From the NCBI GenBank assembly GCA_945874155.1, contig CAMCFO010000001.1, positions 62,001-126,000 on the forward strand: a stretch of 64,000 nt of DNA, in the 5' to 3' direction. Source of the DNA: an uncultured Bacteroidales bacterium. Its GTDB lineage: Bacteria; Bacteroidota; Bacteroidia; Bacteroidales; UBA932. The notes beneath the pieces are model-generated. The model saw only the letters and a list, made by a program, of their open reading frames with translations. It had not been told where the DNA came from and ran no database searches. Position numbers and translations under genes: made by a program. Within the stretch, counting starts at the first letter, position 1. Every line of letters starts with the position of its first letter. Of the stretch, positions 61,673 to 64,000 are shown piece by piece.

Positions 61673-62626
61673 ATGGTGGAAATCTTCTACAGATTGAACG
61701 GACAAATGACCGTCTCGAGATCAGAGGCGGATTTGGACGCCATTAATCTCCAGGATGTAATCTGGATTGACCTCCTTTCTCCCACCGGGGATGAGAAGAG
61801 GGCCGTTGAGGCGTATCTTGGAACTGTAATCCAGAGCCGTGCCACAGCTGAGGAAATCGAGTCCTCATCGCGTTTCAGTGAGACCGATGCAGCCCTTTTC
61901 GCCAACACCAATTTCGTCATTCCAGGGCCTGAGTCCTATGTTATGGAGACGGTTTCCTTCATTATCAAGGGCACGACCCTCACCACCTTGCGAGAAGTCC
62001 AGCTCCGCAGTTTCACCGAGCTCCAGCGCCGTCTGATGGTTTTTCCCAAAATGTACGCCAGCGGCTATTCGGTCTTCACAAGCATACTTGAGCAGCGTAT
62101 CGACTCCGATGCGGATATGATAGAGATTTTGTCCAAGGAAATAGAGCAATACAACCACAAGGTTGGCTTAGAGGAAGATATAAACGAGGAGTTCCTCTTG
62201 GATATAAACCAGTTGCAGGAAAACACAATGCTCCTCCGCGAGACCATAGTGGACAAGCAGCGTGTGATTTCCAGCATCCTCAAATCCCCGAAATGCCCCA
62301 AGAGCATACAGAACAAACTGAATGTGATGCTAAAGGATATTTCATCACTTGTAAACCATACCAACTTCAGTTTCGAGCGTCTGGAGTACTTGCAGAACAC
62401 CGTTCTAGGTATTATCAACCTGGACCAGAACAAAATTATGAAGGTCTTCACCCTCATTTCCCTGCTCCTGATGCCTCCGACTTTGATAGCCTCCTTCTAC
62501 GGAATGAACGTCGCCCTTCCCATCATACCTTGCGACAGCCCGTGGAACTGGGTCATTATCATAAGTATGATGATTATTTCGGTGCTCATAGTCTTCTTCC
62601 TTCTCAAACGAAAGAAATTGCTGTGA
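61673..62626 (+). CDS. corA: CorA-family magnesium transporter
   Basis: 317 residues. A large cytoplasmic N-terminal domain with long helices (EQYNHKVGLEEDINEEFLLD) precedes two C-terminal membrane helices, the first ending in the GMN signature (FYGMNVALPI) and the second VIIISMMIISVLIVFFLLKR. CorA forms pentameric Mg2+ channels in the inner membrane. Own promoter. Single gene; a gene remnant follows. Confidence 0.92.
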   Translation: MVEIFYRLNGQMTVSRSEADLDAINLQDVIWIDLLSPTGDEKRAVEAYLGTVIQSRATAEEIESSSRFSETDAALFANTNFVIPGPESYVMETVSFIIKGTTLTTLREVQLRSFTELQRRLMVFPKMYASGYSVFTSILEQRIDSDADMIEILSKEIEQYNHKVGLEEDINEEFLLDINQLQENTMLLRETIVDKQRVISSILKSPKCPKSIQNKLNVMLKDISSLVNHTNFSFERLEYLQNTVLGIINLDQNKIMKVFTLISLLLMPPTLIASFYGMNVALPIIPCDSPWNWVIIISMMIISVLIVFFLLKRKKLL

Positions 62627-62633
62627 ATGTCTA

Positions 62634-62791
62634 TCTGAAGTAAGTCAACTAATGCAAACTCTACATCATATGATAAGCCTAACGGTCGATATCTTTGGTC
62701 CGGTGGAAAAGAACGCAGTTATGTGAAGTTCTATAGAAAATCATCAGATGCCAGCACCTACCTCTCCAAAATCGAAGTAACCTACAAATAG
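62634..62791 (+). pseudogene. 3' tail of a lost surface-protein gene
   Basis: An open frame without a start codon reads NANSTSYDKPNGRYLWSGGK and ends STYLSKIEVTYK-stop at 62789-62791. The 'LSKIEVTYK' end is typical of the last strand of Bacteroidetes surface lipoproteins with beta-sandwich domains. The rest of the gene is gone, replaced by corA sequence upstream. The stop before it and lack of an ATG make translation unlikely. Confidence 0.5.
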
Positions 62792-62852
62792 TTATTGTTA
62801 ATCCTGTGAAAAACATTCAAACAGACAATTAACAACTACTTAATAAATACAA

Positions 62853-64000
62853 ATGAATTTGAAAAACATCAAGTATCTGAGCCTGTTGGCATTCCCGGCA
62901 GTGCTCTTTTCCTGTGCCAAAGAGCAACAACCTGACACCCCTTCCGATGAAACAGTCGAAGTGAGCCTTACCCTCGAAAACGGCCGCTTGTGGAAGGAAG
63001 CAGATGAAGTGATCGTAAACGGAGTCAACCATACTGTCGAAACCGACGGCAAATCTTCCACCATCACCCTATCCAATGTTCGGAAGGCAGACAGCTACAA
63101 TGCAGCCTACGATTTCGGTGGAGGCATCTGCGAGGGGCAACTTCTCACTCTCAACCTCCCTTCCGTGGTTTCTACTGCGAGTGATAATTTCCAGCCTATG
63201 GTGGCATACAACACCGCCCCGGTGCTCAGCCTCAAGAATGTTACCGGAAAACTCAGATTGAAGCTGACCGGTTCCGCAGACATTGCCAGACTGGTCCTCA
63301 CCGCTGCCGGAGGTGAAAAGATTTCAGGCGATGCAAGCATTGCTCTTAAGTTCAGCGGAGCACCATCCATAAAGGTGGACGGTGCCGAGACCTATTCCAA
63401 TATAACACTTATCCAGTCTTCTCCGGTGGCACTGCCTGCAAGTTTCGATTTCACACTGCCGGCAGCGGTCTATGAGGGCTTTTTCCTCACAGCTTACGAT
63501 GCAGATGGCAATGCTATGACTGCCAAGCCTTTGGCTGTGGATGCAATACGCCGTGGTGAAACCACAGAAGTCGAGGCTGAATATGTGCAGGATGAGGGCG
63601 ATCCGGTTTATCTCACAGTAACTGCCCAGGAGGATGCCTTAGGCGTGGCTGCACAATGGACCTCGGCTTCCCAGCTCTATGTGAACGGTGTTCCGGCCCA
63701 GCTCTTTTCCGGAGCCGGTGAAACTACAGCTCAGTTCGGTCCTGTTGCCGAGGCTGAAACCTACTGTCTCTCAACATCGAACGGTTCGGCTGCGGGAGTG
63801 AGCGGAAATGTTATGAGAGTAAATCTGCCTTCACGCCAGTCCAATGAAACGGCCCTGTGCTTCAGGAATCCGGCAGTGGCTGCAACAACTTCTCTTTCCG
63901 CTGAATTGAAATATCTTGGAGCAGTTGCAAAGGTGCATCTGAAGGGCCAGCACATAATCACTTCAGCCGAACTTACAAGCCTCACTACAGGTGCAAGGAT
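62853..64000 (+). CDS. Repeat-containing surface lipoprotein, 3' end outside window
   Basis: Not in the ORF track because no stop occurs before base 64000; 382 codons are visible. Lipoprotein leader MNLKNIKYLSLLAFPAVLFS then Cys, followed by AKEQQPDTPSDE. Two tandem domains of about 175-195 residues can be aligned. The first has LWKEADEVIVNG and LSLKNVTGKLRLKLTG. The second has WTSASQLYVNGVPAQL and SLSAELKYLGAVAKVHLKG. The layout is fimbrillin-like beta-sandwich. It probably is a surface adhesin or binding protein; the total length and C-terminal domain are unknown. Confidence 0.75.
   Translation, partial: MNLKNIKYLSLLAFPAVLFSCAKEQQPDTPSDETVEVSLTLENGRLWKEADEVIVNGVNHTVETDGKSSTITLSNVRKADSYNAAYDFGGGICEGQLLTLNLPSVVSTASDNFQPMVAYNTAPVLSLKNVTGKLRLKLTGSADIARLVLTAAGGEKISGDASIALKFSGAPSIKVDGAETYSNITLIQSSPVALPASFDFTLPAAVYEGFFLTAYDADGNAMTAKPLAVDAIRRGETTEVEAEYVQDEGDPVYLTVTAQEDALGVAAQWTSASQLYVNGVPAQLFSGAGETTAQFGPVAEAETYCLSTSNGSAAGVSGNVMRVNLPSRQSNETALCFRNPAVAATTSLSAELKYLGAVAKVHLKGQHIITSAELTSLTTGAR

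Overview
The window is a 64 kb chromosomal piece of a Bacteroidales bacterium (Bacteroidota), probably an uncultured gut-type lineage. The evidence is a SusC/SusD polysaccharide-utilisation locus, many surface lipoproteins, families largely confined to this phylum (DUF6377, DUF4301, DUF4492, a cca-xerC-like-hpf-holA run), near absence of Shine-Dalgarno sites, and repeated TAnnTTTG promoter boxes with a TTG/TTTG element about 20 nt upstream. I see no rRNA, tRNA, CRISPR array, complete transposon or prophage. Genus-level placement cannot be made from this sequence alone.

Layout. 1-11.7 kb: a polysaccharide-utilisation locus. It has a 5'-truncated DUF6377 membrane regulator, then SusC-like, SusD-like and SusE-like proteins, a clan GH-D (GH27-like) lipoprotein glycosidase, a 47-residue peptide absent from the ORF track, and an AT-rich fimbrillin/SusF-like hybrid lipoprotein. 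11.7-20.8 kb: REP-like palindromes, phoH and a DUF389 membrane protein (minus), then SPOR lipoprotein, a degenerate M28 peptidase fused to a TonB C-terminal domain, leuS and two YitT paralogues (plus). 20.8-32.6 kb is mostly minus: ettA, a membrane AraC regulator whose promoter abuts a 41-nt perfect palindrome, a six-gene run (OMP, hydrolase, lipoprotein, parE, acyltransferase, prfB) and priA. 32.7-39.6 kb (plus): DUF4301, an NfnAB-type NAD(P)H:ferredoxin module, DUF4492 and cydAB.

39.7-43.0 kb is the most plastic stretch. It holds an AAA-ATPase/PD-(D/E)XK gene, a short LuxR-type gene that looks like the 3' remnant of a larger regulator, a toxin-antitoxin-like pair and an orphan ORF. Three copies of the LuxR 3' end punctuate these insertions. 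tyrS follows on minus. 44.5-47.4 kb: tpiA and tkt. 47.4-56.5 kb: a RluA-type synthase (minus), an HsdR_N-like nuclease domain protein, cca, a tyrosine recombinase, hpf and holA, then an ABC-2 transporter pair and a 5'-nucleotidase split into two genes. 56.5-62.6 kb: C1B peptidase, pssA, a lipoprotein, a DEDDy exonuclease, an RlmI-like methyltransferase and corA. The window ends in the tail of a lost gene and the start of a repeat-containing surface lipoprotein that runs off the end.

Functionally, the left end captures and cleaves a glycan at the outer membrane. The middle is core translation, DNA replication/repair and low-oxygen respiration. The accessory material is concentrated at 9.2-11.7, 39.7-43.0 and 62.6-64 kb. 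Several ORF-track starts were moved downstream where a promoter box, signal peptide or family N-terminus shows the listed start to be too early. No gene-free stretch exceeds 300 bases.
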